DNA of 64,000 bases from Scalesia atractyloides (taxonomy: Eukaryota > Streptophyta > Magnoliopsida > Asterales > Asteraceae): the NCBI GenBank assembly GCA_947069175.1, contig CAMTDV010000003.1, forward strand, positions 46,153,194 to 46,217,193. The letters are read 5' to 3'. Below are positions 25,005-35,189 of this stretch, piece by piece; within the stretch, counting starts at the first letter, position 1; the number at the start of each line of letters is the position of its first letter. The position numbers and the translations under genes were made by a program. Below the pieces are notes generated by a model. The model ran no database searches, had not been told where the DNA came from, and saw nothing but the letters and a program-made list of their open reading frames with translations.

Positions 25005-25565
25005 TTGTTTTAAAATCCAAAGCAATTAAATCTTATACGCAAACAAAGTCAACTCAGTAAATTCAATATCGCAGAATCAGTTAAAATAGGAGCAGGATTA
25101 AATCAGTCGTTGTTTGATTAACGGTTGTAACCGATGCCAATCACCAAAATCAACGGAAATTCGGAATCAATTGTTATGAAACTGAAAGAAATCAATGATA
25201 CTAAATTAAAATTCAAACTGAGATGATAATTGTTTTGCGCACTATAAATATCGATCACCCACTTCATCTGAACTCGCTCACTCTCAACATCATTCTACAC
25301 TCTCTGAAAACTATCCTCTCTGCTCGAATCAAGTGTCGCCGGAAACCTCTGTTCATCGCCAGAATCTCCAACCGGAAACCTTAACACTTCGATAAATCGG
25401 TACAATCACCTTAATCCTTTTGTTTAGTGTTTTATGATCTTAAACAGTTAACCAAAACTGTATATTTTGGCTAACGGTCGGGTTTGATTTTCTGGGTAAT
25501 ATTGATGAAGAAGATGAAGGCTGTGTAGTGTATTAATATAATTAAAATCATAAGTTTAACCCTGT

Positions 25566-25632
25566 TAAACACACAGTCCAGTGGTGGACTGTGTTCAACG
25601 TAATCAAAGATACTCGGGTTCGAGTCTCATAA
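25566..25632 (+). repeat. tRNA-like module 2
   Basis: A D-arm-like CAGTCCAGTGGTGGACTG is followed by GGGTTCGAGTC (25616-25626), giving A- and B-box spacing close to that of a tRNA. The acceptor stem does not pair. Confidence 0.5.
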
Positions 25633-25730
25633 ACGGTCCGATTTCCTTAATTAAACCCAACCTTTTTATTACATATATATAACAAGATTCAGTAAGGGTA
25701 TAAGTTTAATTAAAAACCTATATTCAATGG

Positions 25731-25800
25731 GTTAGACACACAGCCCAACTGGTTGGGCTGTGTGCACACGAACCATAGGTCTCGAGTTCGAGCCGAGCGA
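25731..25800 (+). repeat. tRNA-like module 3
   Basis: CAGCCCAACTGGTTGGGCTG is a strong D-arm-like hairpin. GAGTTCGAGCC follows about 25 bases later. The architecture and strand are the same as in module 2, about 165 bp away. Confidence 0.5.
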
Positions 25801-25919
25801 TTGTAACCGGTTTTGATAATTATAAAAGCTTTTTAAATAAAAACAAAATAGAGTTTAATCTAGTTTGTGTGTGTGTATGTGTGTATATATATATAATTAA
25901 AAACAGGATTATTTCGGGT

Positions 25920-25993
25920 TAGACGCGTAGCTCAGTTGGTAAAGCTACGTGCACGTATACGGGAGGTCACGAGTTCGATTCTTACACGCAGCC
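25920..25993 (+). repeat. tRNA-like module 4
   Basis: GTAGCTCAGTTGGTAAAGC is a near-perfect tRNA D-arm and A box, followed by GAGTTCGATTC as B box and T-loop. It is the most tRNA-like of the four, but the acceptor ends (GACGCG and ACACGC) do not form a clean seven-pair stem, so I do not call a tRNA gene. Confidence 0.55.
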
Positions 25994-28507
25994 TATAATT
26001 AAACGGTCAAATCGGTCGACCCGGTCAACCCTGTAAAGGGTATATTCTTTTAATAACTATTTTTCTTTATTATTTTATTTAAAAATCATTTAAAAATATT
26101 TAAAAATAAGACTTTACAAGTTTAAAAATTGTAATAAATACCCCAAAAATAGATCTAAAAATCTAATAAAAGGCATTAATTAGAAATATTAATTTCAAAT
26201 AAAGGTTATATATTTATCAAATTATTACGTGGTTATTTAGGTTAGCTTCCCTCGTCGGTTGAATCCTAAATCGTGCGCAATCGTCGTCAATTCAAGAAAA
26301 TGCATCCACTGTGAGTGAATCCTTATAAATTCCCCTTTTTATTCATGTTTTGGGGTGTATCATGTGTCGTTTACATAATTTTGTTTATTCAAACACTTGT
26401 GCTACTACCATTATATGACCTAACGTCTATGTAATGTTTGGTTATTGTTATATGTGGTTACATTTTCTCATTTTAGTGCATCATTCACATTAGGCCCATC
26501 AGTTCCTCGTTGGATATGAGTTGAGCATCACGTGCCTCATTAGATCGGCTCCGTTTGATTGAGCCTTGATCTCATAGTTCATCATTTATCATGATCATGT
26601 GTTCATTGCTTGATGTTATGTGGTTTGTGGATAGATTTACATTTACGCATGCTCACATTTGGTTTATGCACATTTTTATTTAATTAATCAATATAACTAA
26701 TTCTTTCAAATGATTAAATGAGATTCACTCGCCAAGTTTGTTGACCCAAATCTATATTTTACACATGATACAGGTGGACAGGCTGAGGAGAGGAACACTT
26801 AGTATTTGGCTTTAGAAGAAGAATAAAACATTGTTTGTCTAGAATATTTTCGTGTTTGTTGGAATATTCTCTTTTAAATTTGAATTAATAAATATGAAAC
26901 TTTATTATAGTAAACGTCATGAGCTTTGATGGAAACCAAATCATGCCCCGACTATCATATCCGCTGCGGACCAGGGTGTGACATGTTCCATGCCGATCCA
27001 GAATGTTTGTCAATGGCGAAACAGACATTAACAATCTTTTGAACTGGAGTGCTTGTTCTTTATCTTTCTCTTCGTAACTGATCTTGCTGTAGAACAAGCA
27101 TTCTATATCTTTCTTTGTACAGTTGACTAGCCACATCGGGTCTAGTACTCGAATGCCATGCCACAACCCATATATGTGTTTGTGAGCTATGACGGCTTCG
27201 GATAGCTCCTCTGTAATCTTCCATGAGTCATCAAAAGGGTGTACGCAAATTACAGCCTCTCCTGTATTAGAATCATAATGCCACCACTTGAAGACTTTGT
27301 GGAAATCCTGCTCCATTTGTATCATAGGCATGTTTTTCATTACTTTCGGCCTCTTTACGACGAGCGTAACATCCTTCTCATTAGTTACTGGATCTATCTT
27401 TGTAATGCATCTCGGAAAGTGAGGTTTCTAGTGTCTAAATCCATGTGCAGCTTCAAGCTTAATCAACTTCCAAAGCCTCTATCATGAAATATCATCTTGA
27501 GATTGATCGTCTTTGTTTGCACTAACTCTTTGATATCCTAGTAAGGCAAGGACTTGATGTCACTCAAATATCGGAAGTACTGAATACCAAACTCTCTTTT
27601 GATCGCGTAAACGTTAAGCTCTTCAATCCATCCCCAGCTTATAATATCCCCTAGAGAAATATCAGCGTCACGAGTATAGAGCGCTAAGGGACGTTTGAAT
27701 TTATGCTCTGCTGGTGAACTCTTGAACCACTTTTTCCTTATCTCGGCAATTTTAGCTCTGTTTAACTATTGAGGAATAGTTCCCTGCTTAGCAGCTTCTT
27801 CAACTTTATGCTATCTTCACAGTATTCAACAAGACCTGTTTTTGTAGCTTATCAACACGTGGGTCGTTGAACATGTACGTACTAAAATCTTCACCTCCTA
27901 GAATACCTCCTAAATCAAAGCTGAAATCAAATTGAGACTGGGGCTGTGTAGTATGTTGGGGCGGCTGCGGTGTAGCCTGTCGTGGTGTTGGTTGTGATGG
28001 TGGCTGAGGTGCTTGCAGTTGTGGCAGAGTAGATTGACGTGGTGGCAATTGTGGTATCTAAGAAGTAAACTGATGAACTGGTGATGACGGAGTCGGTTCA
28101 ACAACAACCTCTTCTTCAACCATCGGTTCTTGTACAGTCTCTTTAGATTTCACAGTAAGAGACTCAGAGCTTCTAGCTGCTTGGCGCTTAAACCGTCGTG
28201 TCTTTTTCTTCGCTGGTGTGCGTACAGGAGTATCTGTATCTGAACCCGAAGGTACATACGTTGTATCATCTTCACATGCCGCTTTACGCTTTTTCTCTTC
28301 GGCTTTTCTTTTTTTCGCAGCCAGACGCTTTACTTCTATCTTTTTGGCCCTATTTCTTTCACCAGTGCATCTCTCGTCAGAATTAGTGCTCGAAGACGAT
28401 GCGTCTTCAACCACTTTATCTCCACCAAACGCCTGCTTCTCAATATCTGCAACAATATCTGAATCATGATCTGAAAATTCTGAACATTCTTTGATCACAC
28501 ATTCCAA

Positions 28508-29353
28508 ATGATGAGTCTTTGATCATCTGTGTTTTCCAGATAATCTGCAGTCAGAACCACCCGGCTACTATTGCAGCGTCACGGATTTCAAAAATGTCAG
28601 AATTTTAACATATACGTGGAAATTTTTATTCCCCCTCATTTTTGCAAATTCTGACATCTTGATTTCTTATGGAAATGAAGATTATGTCGCGAATGCAGCA
28701 TATGGTACCCAAATTTGCGGAAAATTTCCCAAAATTGCAGTTTTGATCAAATGCTGACTTAACGTTAAGGCTCATTAATAGTAACTACACCAGATGATCA
28801 ATGTTTTGCGCAGATATCAGTGACTACCCCAAAATCTTCGTCCCTTTGTGATCGTATCATCAAATCTATACTTTGAAGCTCTAGATGGTGTCTTCGAACA
28901 GGCCGAATTAGACGTTAAAATCTCGAAAAAAATTGTAATCACCAAATTTTTTCTGGACACTCGTCTCGTCAATACGATCAAAAAAAATATTTTTGGTCAC
29001 CACTTCGTACGAGCTAGACTTTGTATGTTTGGGGCTTCGTATGAGTGGTGACTTGTACGAGTGATGCTTCATATGAGTGACCAATTGGTCACTCATAAGA
29101 GCCACTGAGACTCGCTCGTACGGATGAAACTGATTACGTTTTTCGATCCAGAATCTTTATTTCTTCGAATTTCGACATGATTTTTGCACACAACTGGTCG
29201 AAAATCAGTTCTAACAATCCTACGTTTTCGATTTTACATTATGTCCGAAGATTGTCCAATTATTTGATGTTTTACGTCTAGAACCCCTCATACGTCCAAA
29301 ATTCATGAGCATAGGTGATTCATCAACTGTTAGATTGAATAAATCGGTAACCT
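28508..29353 (-). other. Leader of the pol-less element, CGTACGA repeats
   Basis: Non-coding. The part 29005-29125 carries five or more variants of CTCGTACGAG. Short ORFs on both strands are not credible genes. The position between primer site and accessory ORF corresponds to the gag leader of the intact elements. Confidence 0.55.
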
Positions 29354-29366
29354 GCTTCTGATACCA
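29354..29366 (-). promoter_or_regulatory. Primer binding site of the pol-less element
   Basis: The minus strand reads TGGTATCAGAAGC two bases inside the LTR end (CCACA, AC, then the site). It is the initiator-tRNA-Met type with a substitution near its end. Confidence 0.85.
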
Positions 29367-29368
29367 GT

Positions 29369-29836
29369 TGTGGTCCCGTGGTAGGCGGCGGTTATAGACG
29401 GAAGCTTTGGGGATAGTACAGATTCGGTAGAATGAAATAGACATGTAGGCACAGAATCAGCGGAAGCTTTTCATTTCTTTCATTCATACCGAATGAGTAT
29501 ACATCTTGACTAGCTGGCGGAGTTCCTGGAGAGAATCCGCCAACGTTTCCCCTAAGGGAACTTCCAAAACATACAAACAATGAACACACAACACCTATTT
29601 ATAGACATGACAGCTCGTGTGAACCGAGCATGTTGTCACTCGTACGAAGGGTCATTCGTACGAGTAAGATGTCATCACTCGAACGAGTAACAGTCACTCG
29701 TACGAAGCACATTGTCACTCGTACGAGCCAGTACTCATTCGCACTTGGGTGGTGTATTCGTATCTAATCTATACAATATTCAATACACACTCTTTCTATC
29801 ATATTCGGACAGTGACGGACATAAAGTGCATCAACA
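29369..29836 (-). repeat. Copia 5' LTR, subfamily B (468 bp)
   Basis: It begins TGTGGTCCCGTGG and ends GTGCATCAACA. The minus-strand TATAAATAG box is at 29603-29595. Immediately upstream (29636-29750) is a tandem-like run of units of roughly 20-28 bp, each containing ACTCGTACGA. Apart from the TATA neighbourhood, the palindromes and the outer end, I see no collinearity with the subfamily A LTR at the other end of the same insertion. Confidence 0.85.
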
Positions 29837-31278
29837 TGATTGCATAAAAGTATAAGTGTGATTGCGTGAAATTTTGATAGGTTAACATGTTGCACCCAAA
29901 AAGCGTAGAAAAGGTGTTCGAGTGTACTCACGGTTTTGCATAGCTTCCTTTGTTAAATCCGTGAAGAGTTTATTTGGTCGGTGAACGGAACACTGAGTTA
30001 TCCTATACGAGGAAACATAGGTGTGTAAGTATAGGAATGATAATAGAGGATTCAGATTAGGAGTTTAAGGTATGCAAAAGTATGTATTCATAAAAAAAAT
30101 TATCGAGACGTAACAATCGTTTTGACACTATAAACCCCATAGGGTAGTTGTGATTTCATGGGTCATGCCCATTAGAATCGTAACGAGTAGGTTAAGTCCT
30201 AGATAATATAACCTAATGTTAGGATAAGTAACCATATGATTATTGTCAAAAGTTTGGTTATGTTTAATTCTTATTTACAATATATTTTATATAGTATAAC
30301 ATTAGGTTTATCATATAAGTCATAGATTTCATAGATGTCATGCATGGAGGTAGGAGGATAACCGTCCTTTAACCTCTTTCGTAAGATTCACCAATGCACA
30401 AATTTTCACAAGGACAATTCGGATGGTCATGAAGGGATAAAAAGTAATACTTTACTAACTAATGGTTACACATAACAATCATCAAGTGAGGTTATGGATT
30501 GAAAGTAGGATAGCCAAGGCTTCCATGTAATCACACCTTTACCAAATCACAAAAAGCTTGGATGGTTCCAACCCTTGTGGGTTAAAACCCTTTGCAAAAC
30601 GGAAATTTTAGAGATACTTTACACCTCCTAATTTGAATGAAACAACTCTAGCTAGCTCACTAACCATGGGTTTTATTAGAGGCATGAGTAGCACAAGTTT
30701 GTTTAGAGAAAACAAGTTTAAATAAAGTTTATAAGTTCATCTTCCAAAACCAAAAGTTTAGCCTAACATGGTATTGTTCCACCTGGTTTTCCATGGAACA
30801 CCTATGGTAACATCCCTAGAGGCATTACAACCATTGTAGAGGAAGAAATATTGAAGAAAACATGAAATTAATCAGGTTACAAAAACATAAAATCAAGCAG
30901 AAAGTTTATGGCACTTTGGACATAAAAAATGTTGAGGTTTCAGCTTAGTTTCCCCAAGCAAACTTGTGAAAACCTTCCTAGAGGTTATCCATGTGATTTA
31001 GAAGAGGAAACAAGGAAGAAATAGTAGGAGAAGTGAGTTAAAACTCACTTTTAGTTGTTGGAAATTTCTGAGATGTTGCTGAAATATTCAGCTGAGTTTG
31101 AGTAGGTTTTGAGAGTGTTAGAGGGTTGCAAAAGTGGAATAAAGGATGGAGAAGTGCTCATTATATAGGGAATGGATTAGGGTTTTGGTAGGTTGGGCCT
31201 GAATAAGATTAGTAGGTCATTAACCCTGAAACAAGACAACTAACTTGGCCCAAAGCTGTGATAGGAATCTGTCCAGCC

Positions 31279-31279
31279 C

Positions 31280-31320
<41 letters not shown>

Positions 31321-31335
31321 TATACATATATATTG
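31279..31335. repeat. TA microsatellite in the 3' LTR
   Basis: A run of TATATA interrupted by CACA and ATAC. The sister LTR has a longer, purer run at 39605-39671, so the tract has changed length since insertion. Confidence 0.9.
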
Positions 31336-31559
31336 AACATCATAAGGTGTATATTTAATAAATGACCAATATGTAAAAGAGATTTAATATGCAAAGGGAA
31401 CATGGAAACATATGTAAACATAAGTTTTTTTTGTGTTGTAATAATAAAAGAAGTATTGTAAGGATTAAAAGAGTCTAAACTCTTCTGAAGTTTAAGTGTA
31501 CAAGGTCTGCCAAGACAAACCTCTGCTGAAGATCAAAGCTAAAGGTCTGTCAAGGCAAA

Positions 31560-31765
31560 CCTCTGTTGAAGACCAGCAGTGGTTGTCTATTAGTTTAGTT
31601 ACAGCAGAGGTTGGCTCAGCAGTGGTTGTCTATTAGTTTAGTGTACAGAATTGGTTGGCTCAGCAGTGGTTGTCTATTAGTTTAGTGTACAGTAGTGGTT
31701 GGCTCAGCAGTGGTTGTCTATTAGTTTATTGTACAGCAGTGGTTGGCTCAGCAGTGGTTTCAACA
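31560..31765. repeat. Minisatellite in the 3' LTR
   Basis: Tandem units of about 57 bp are built from CAGCAGTGGTTGTCTATTAG followed by TTTAGTGTACAGCAG and GGTTGGCTCAG. About three to four copies are present, with point differences. The homologous block in the 5' LTR (39895-40085) has rearranged copies. Confidence 0.8.
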
Positions 31766-31976
31766 ATAAACAATGCATAAATGATGTGTATTTCATATAA
31801 AAGATTCATTTCATTATGATCAAAGTCTCGGATTTACAAAGGTTTGAAACGAAATACAATTACAAAGGAAAATAGTTTCCGAAAATAAAACACTATACAA
31901 TCTTTCTAAAAACAAAAAGTTGTGAAAAGACAAGGCGTTACAGTCTTCCCTCCTTCAGGAAATTTCATCCCAAAAT

Positions 31977-33244
31977 TTAGGAAGGTGTAACGAATAAATG
32001 CGGATACTTAGTCTTCATATTTCTTTCGAGTTCCCAAGTAAACTCAGTGCCAGGTTTTCCTTCCCATCGAACCTTCACGATAGGAATTCGACTACGCCTT
32101 AATTGCTTGGTGCCTCGATCTATGATCTCAACAGGTTTCTCCATGAAGTGTAGAGTCTCATTGATTTGAAGGTCTTCGAGTGGGACTTGGAGTCCTTCTT
32201 CAGCTAGACATTTCTTCAAGTTCGAGACGTGAAATGTAGAATGGACATTGTTGAGTTCTTGAGGTAGGTCCAGTCTATACGCTACCTTGCCAATCCTTTT
32301 GAGAATCTTGAAAGGACCTACATAGCGAGGAGCGAGTTTTCCCTTCTTACCAAAACGAACTACACCTTTCCAAGGGGATACCTTGAGAAGTACGTGATCA
32401 CCTACGTTGAATTCCAGAGGCTTACGTCTTTTGTCAGCATAACTCTTTTGTCGGCTTCTGGCTTTGAGGAGAATATCACGAATTTGTATGATCTTGTCCG
32501 TCGTCTCTTGTATAAGTTCGGGAGCGGTGAGTTGAGTTTCTCCGATCTCGAGCCAACAAATAGGCGAACGGCACTTACGACCATACAATGCTTCAAATGG
32601 TGCCATTTGAATACTAGCGTCATAACTGTTGTTGTACGAGAATTCTATCAATGGTAAGTGTGAATCCCAATTGCCACCAAAATCGATTACGAATGAACGA
32701 AGCATATCCTCTAGAGTTTGGATAGTACGCGCAGTTTGACCGTCAGACTAGGGAGAAAAGTGGTACTAAGATTGAGGCGAGTACCAAGAGCGGTTTGAAA
32801 CGTTTGCCAAAGACGAGAGGTAAAACGAGTGTCGCGATCAGAAGTGATGTCATTGCGGATACCATGATGACAAATGATCTCCTTCGTGTAGACACGAGTC
32901 AATTTCTCGACTTTGTAATCTTCACGAATGGGAAGGAAGTGAGCGGATTTGGTCAAATGGTCTATGATAACCAAAATACTATCATGGCCAGAAGGAGTGC
33001 GAGGCAGTTTGGTAATAAAGTCCATAGCAATGCTTACCCATTTCCAAACAGGAATCTCTGGTTGTTCGAGTAGGCCAGAGGGACGTTGATGAATAGCTTT
33101 GACTTTAGAGCACGTAAGACATTTCGAGACGTAAAGAGTGATATCTCTCTTCATGCAAGGCCACCAATAACGTGTACGAAGGTCGTGGTACATCTTGTCA
33201 GCGCCCGGATGAACGGAATATTGGGACTTATGGGCTTCATTCAT
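31977..33244 (-). pseudogene. Tekay-like integrase with chromodomain-like tail, broken
   Basis: The N-terminal HHCC zinc region is visible in 33244-33070 (H-x-HPGADKMYHDLR, YWWPCMKRDI, CLTCSKVK). The catalytic core follows with MDFITKLP (first Asp) and a second-Asp region SDRDTRF. The frame is lost near 32711-32740, just before the catalytic Glu block, and resumes at 32705 with MLRSFVIDFGGNWDSHLPL. The GPF motif (LAPRYVGPFKILKRIG) and the chromodomain-like end (KVRWEGKPGTEFTWELE) are intact. Chromodomains direct chromovirus integration to heterochromatin (family knowledge). The stop is at 31977. Confidence 0.9.
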
Positions 33245-34926
33245 CAGAGTGATTCAAAGGTTGCTACGATCAGGAATCCAGATACGATTGAGGTAGTAAA
33301 GAATGTCGTCAGACTTAGACTCGAGTGAGTTTTCGACGCCACACTTCAACTCATTATCGAGGTTACCCTCATTAATGGTTGAGTGTTGTGTCTCGCGAAC
33401 TAGCACATGAAGTTTTCCCAAAGTTTGGTAGCAATGGATACTCTTAACATGAGTTTTTCGACTAAGTGCATCGGCTACAACATTCGCCTTGCAAGGGTAG
33501 TAGCGAATATCACAGTCGTAGTCGTTTAACAATTCTACCCAACGACATTGACGCATGTTGAGTTCCTTTTTATTGAAGATGTGTTGAAGGCTCTTATGGT
33601 CGGTGAAGACTGTACACTTAGTACCATAAAGGTAGTGTCGCCAAATCTTCAATGAAAAAACAACTACTCCAAGTTCAAGATCGTGCGTAGTATAGTTCTT
33701 CTCATGGATTTTGAGTTGTCTCGACGTGTAAGCGATAACCTTGTCCTGTTGCATAAGAACGCAACCAAGACCTTCATTTGAGGCGTCGCAATACACGACG
33801 AAGTCGTCGTTTCCATCGGGAAGTGGGAGGATAGGAGCATTACAAAGCATGTCCTTAAGGGTTTGGAAGGATTCCTCTTGTTCACAACCCCAAACAAAAG
33901 GTCTATCTTTTTGGGTCAAGGAGGTGAGGGGAACAGCGATCTTGGAAAAGTTCGAGATGAAGCAACGATAGTAACCAGCTAAACTGAGAAATGATCGAAT
34001 TTCAGATGGATACTTAGGAGCAATCCAATTCTTCACAGCTTCGATTTGTGTAGGGTCAACGTGAATACCGCGTTTATTGACCACATGACCAAGGAATTGA
34101 ACCTCTTTGGCCAAAATTCACACTTGGAGAATTGGGCGTAAAGATGCTCAGTACATAAAGGCTGAAGGATAAGACGCAAGTGTCACTCATGCTCTTCTCG
34201 CGTCTTGGAATAGGTGAGGATATTGTCGATGAAGACGATGACGAAATGATCGAGAAAAGGCTTACACACACGGATCATCAAGTCCATGAAAATTGCCGGT
34301 GCATTAGTCAAACCAAAAGGCATGACCACGAACTTGTAGTGTCCATAACGTGTACGGAACGCGGTCTTGGGTATATCTTCTTCGAGGACTCGAAGTTGGT
34401 GATAACCAGAACGGAGATCGATCTTTGAAAAAACGTCGCACCTTGTAGTTGATCGAAAAGATCGTCGATACGAGGAAGAGGATATCGTTTTTTTACTGTA
34501 AGCTTGTTGAGCTCACGATATCAATGCACATCCGAAAGGATCCATCTTTCTTTTTTACGAACAGAACGGGAGCGCCTCAAGGAGAAGTACTAGGGCATAT
34601 GAAGCCTTTATCAAGTAATTCTTGAAGTTAGCTAGATAGCTCTTGCATTTCCGAGGGTGCTAGACGATAAGGGATTTAGCGACAGGGGTTGCATCAGGAA
34701 TGAGATCGATGCAAAAGTCAATAGAACGATGAGGAGGGGGACCAGGAAGATCCTCTAGGAAGACGTCAGGGAAATCGCAACCAATGGGAACATCACTCAC
34801 GCTTGGACCCTTGTCCTTCTTTTCCACAATCGGGACAAGAAAGGCGAAGTATTCCTTACGTAAGTATTTGTTCGTTTGGATACACGACATAAGCTTGAGA
34901 TCTTTAGAAGGTTTCTCGCCATACAC
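33245..34926 (-). pseudogene. Tekay-like reverse transcriptase / RNase H, broken
   Basis: The RT N-terminal block (FPDVFLEDLPGPPPHRSIDF) lies in 34926-34660 and is followed by stops. The core is readable across several frames (APVLFVKKKDGSFRM, KTAFRTRYGHYKFVVMPFG). The catalytic box reads FIDN at 34233-34222 instead of the usual FIDD or YIDD, so one metal-binding Asp has become Asn. From 34114 the frame is open to 33254: FLGHVVNKRGI, CDASNEGLGCVLMQQ, YTTHDLELGVVVFSLKIWRHYL, TDHKSLQHIF and NVVADALSRK. This covers the RT thumb and RNase H. Confidence 0.9.
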
Positions 34927-35189
34927 GTGTAACGAGTCACCATTGGGAAGAGGAAGACGGGTGAACTTTTTAGAACAAACAACTTCAGCACAAACCCGCC
35001 TAAGTCAATCCATGCCTACTATGATATCAAAGCTACCCATTTTCATGGGTATGAGGCTAATGGGAAACATATGATCATTAAGATTCAAGGTGCATTTGGA
35101 AAGGACAGAATCGACAGTGACTGACTTTACGTTAGCGACTTCGACTACGAATGATTTAGGCAACTTAGATCGTCTACACTTTAGCAATG

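Larger units (their letters stand above)
24714..26982 (+). mobile_element. Solo-LTR-like insert (2.27 kb) in the accessory ORF
   Basis: It is flanked by ATGT at 24710-24713 and 26983-26986. Removing the insert and one ATGT restores a continuous reading frame (H-G-T then S-W-R-K). The ends GTTATGTAAC and GGGTGTGAC resemble chromovirus LTR ends. A plus-strand TATAAATA box is at 25233-25240. There is no internal coding region, hence solo LTR. The 4-bp flank is one short of the usual 5, so the exact limits may differ by a base or two. It carries four tRNA-like modules. Confidence 0.65.
24591..28507 (-). pseudogene. Accessory ORF of the pol-less element, interrupted
   Basis: The reading starts at 28507. 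The first 150 codons are acidic and Ser-rich, then strongly basic (RLAAKKRKAEEKKRK), which looks like a nuclear-localisation or nucleic-acid-binding stretch. After an in-frame TAG (28060-28058) comes a Pro/Gln-rich segment (28048-27806). Beyond stops and frame changes are a W-G-W-I-E-E-L segment near 27640-27600 and a conserved-looking C-terminal block (27340-26990: FKWWHYDSNTGEAVI, LDPMWLVNCTKKDIECLFYS). The frame is cut by the 2.27-kb insert and resumes at 24713 with SWRKLEESKQKKKEKK, ending at 24591. I recall similar proteins from Asteraceae copia elements; the function is unknown. Confidence 0.6.
23992..29836 (-). mobile_element. Pol-less copia-type element with two different LTRs
   Basis: It is inserted in the Tekay-like 3' LTR. 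The TGATT duplication is at 23987-23991 and 29837-29841, and the sister LTR shows the empty site at 38145-38149. The right LTR (29369-29836) is followed by a primer site, and the left LTR (23992-24452) is preceded by a purine tract, so both are correctly oriented for one minus-strand element. The LTRs belong to different subfamilies. Between them are only a leader and one accessory ORF; there is no gag, protease, integrase or RT. A 2.27-kb insert interrupts the ORF. It must have moved with proteins from an autonomous relative (inference). Confidence 0.85.
29837..31942 (-). repeat. Tekay-like 3' LTR, proximal piece
   Basis: It continues the LTR after the nested copia and matches 38145-40259. 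On the minus strand it starts TGTAACGCCTTGTC after the purine tract AAGGAGGGAAGACTG. It carries the TA microsatellite and the minisatellite listed separately. A CTATATAA-type TATA box on the minus strand is near 31160-31168. Confidence 0.9.

Noticed and set aside
25920..25993. A functional tRNA gene
   Set aside because: The D-arm and T-loop are good, but the acceptor stem does not pair and three similar degenerate modules lie nearby; more likely a tRNA-derived relic.
28198..28469. Plus-strand ORFs opposite the accessory ORF
   Set aside because: They are antisense shadows of the Lys/Arg/Ser-rich minus-strand frame.
31560..31765. CRISPR-like repeat array
   Set aside because: The units are contiguous imperfect minisatellite repeats inside a plant LTR, without unique spacers of constant length.
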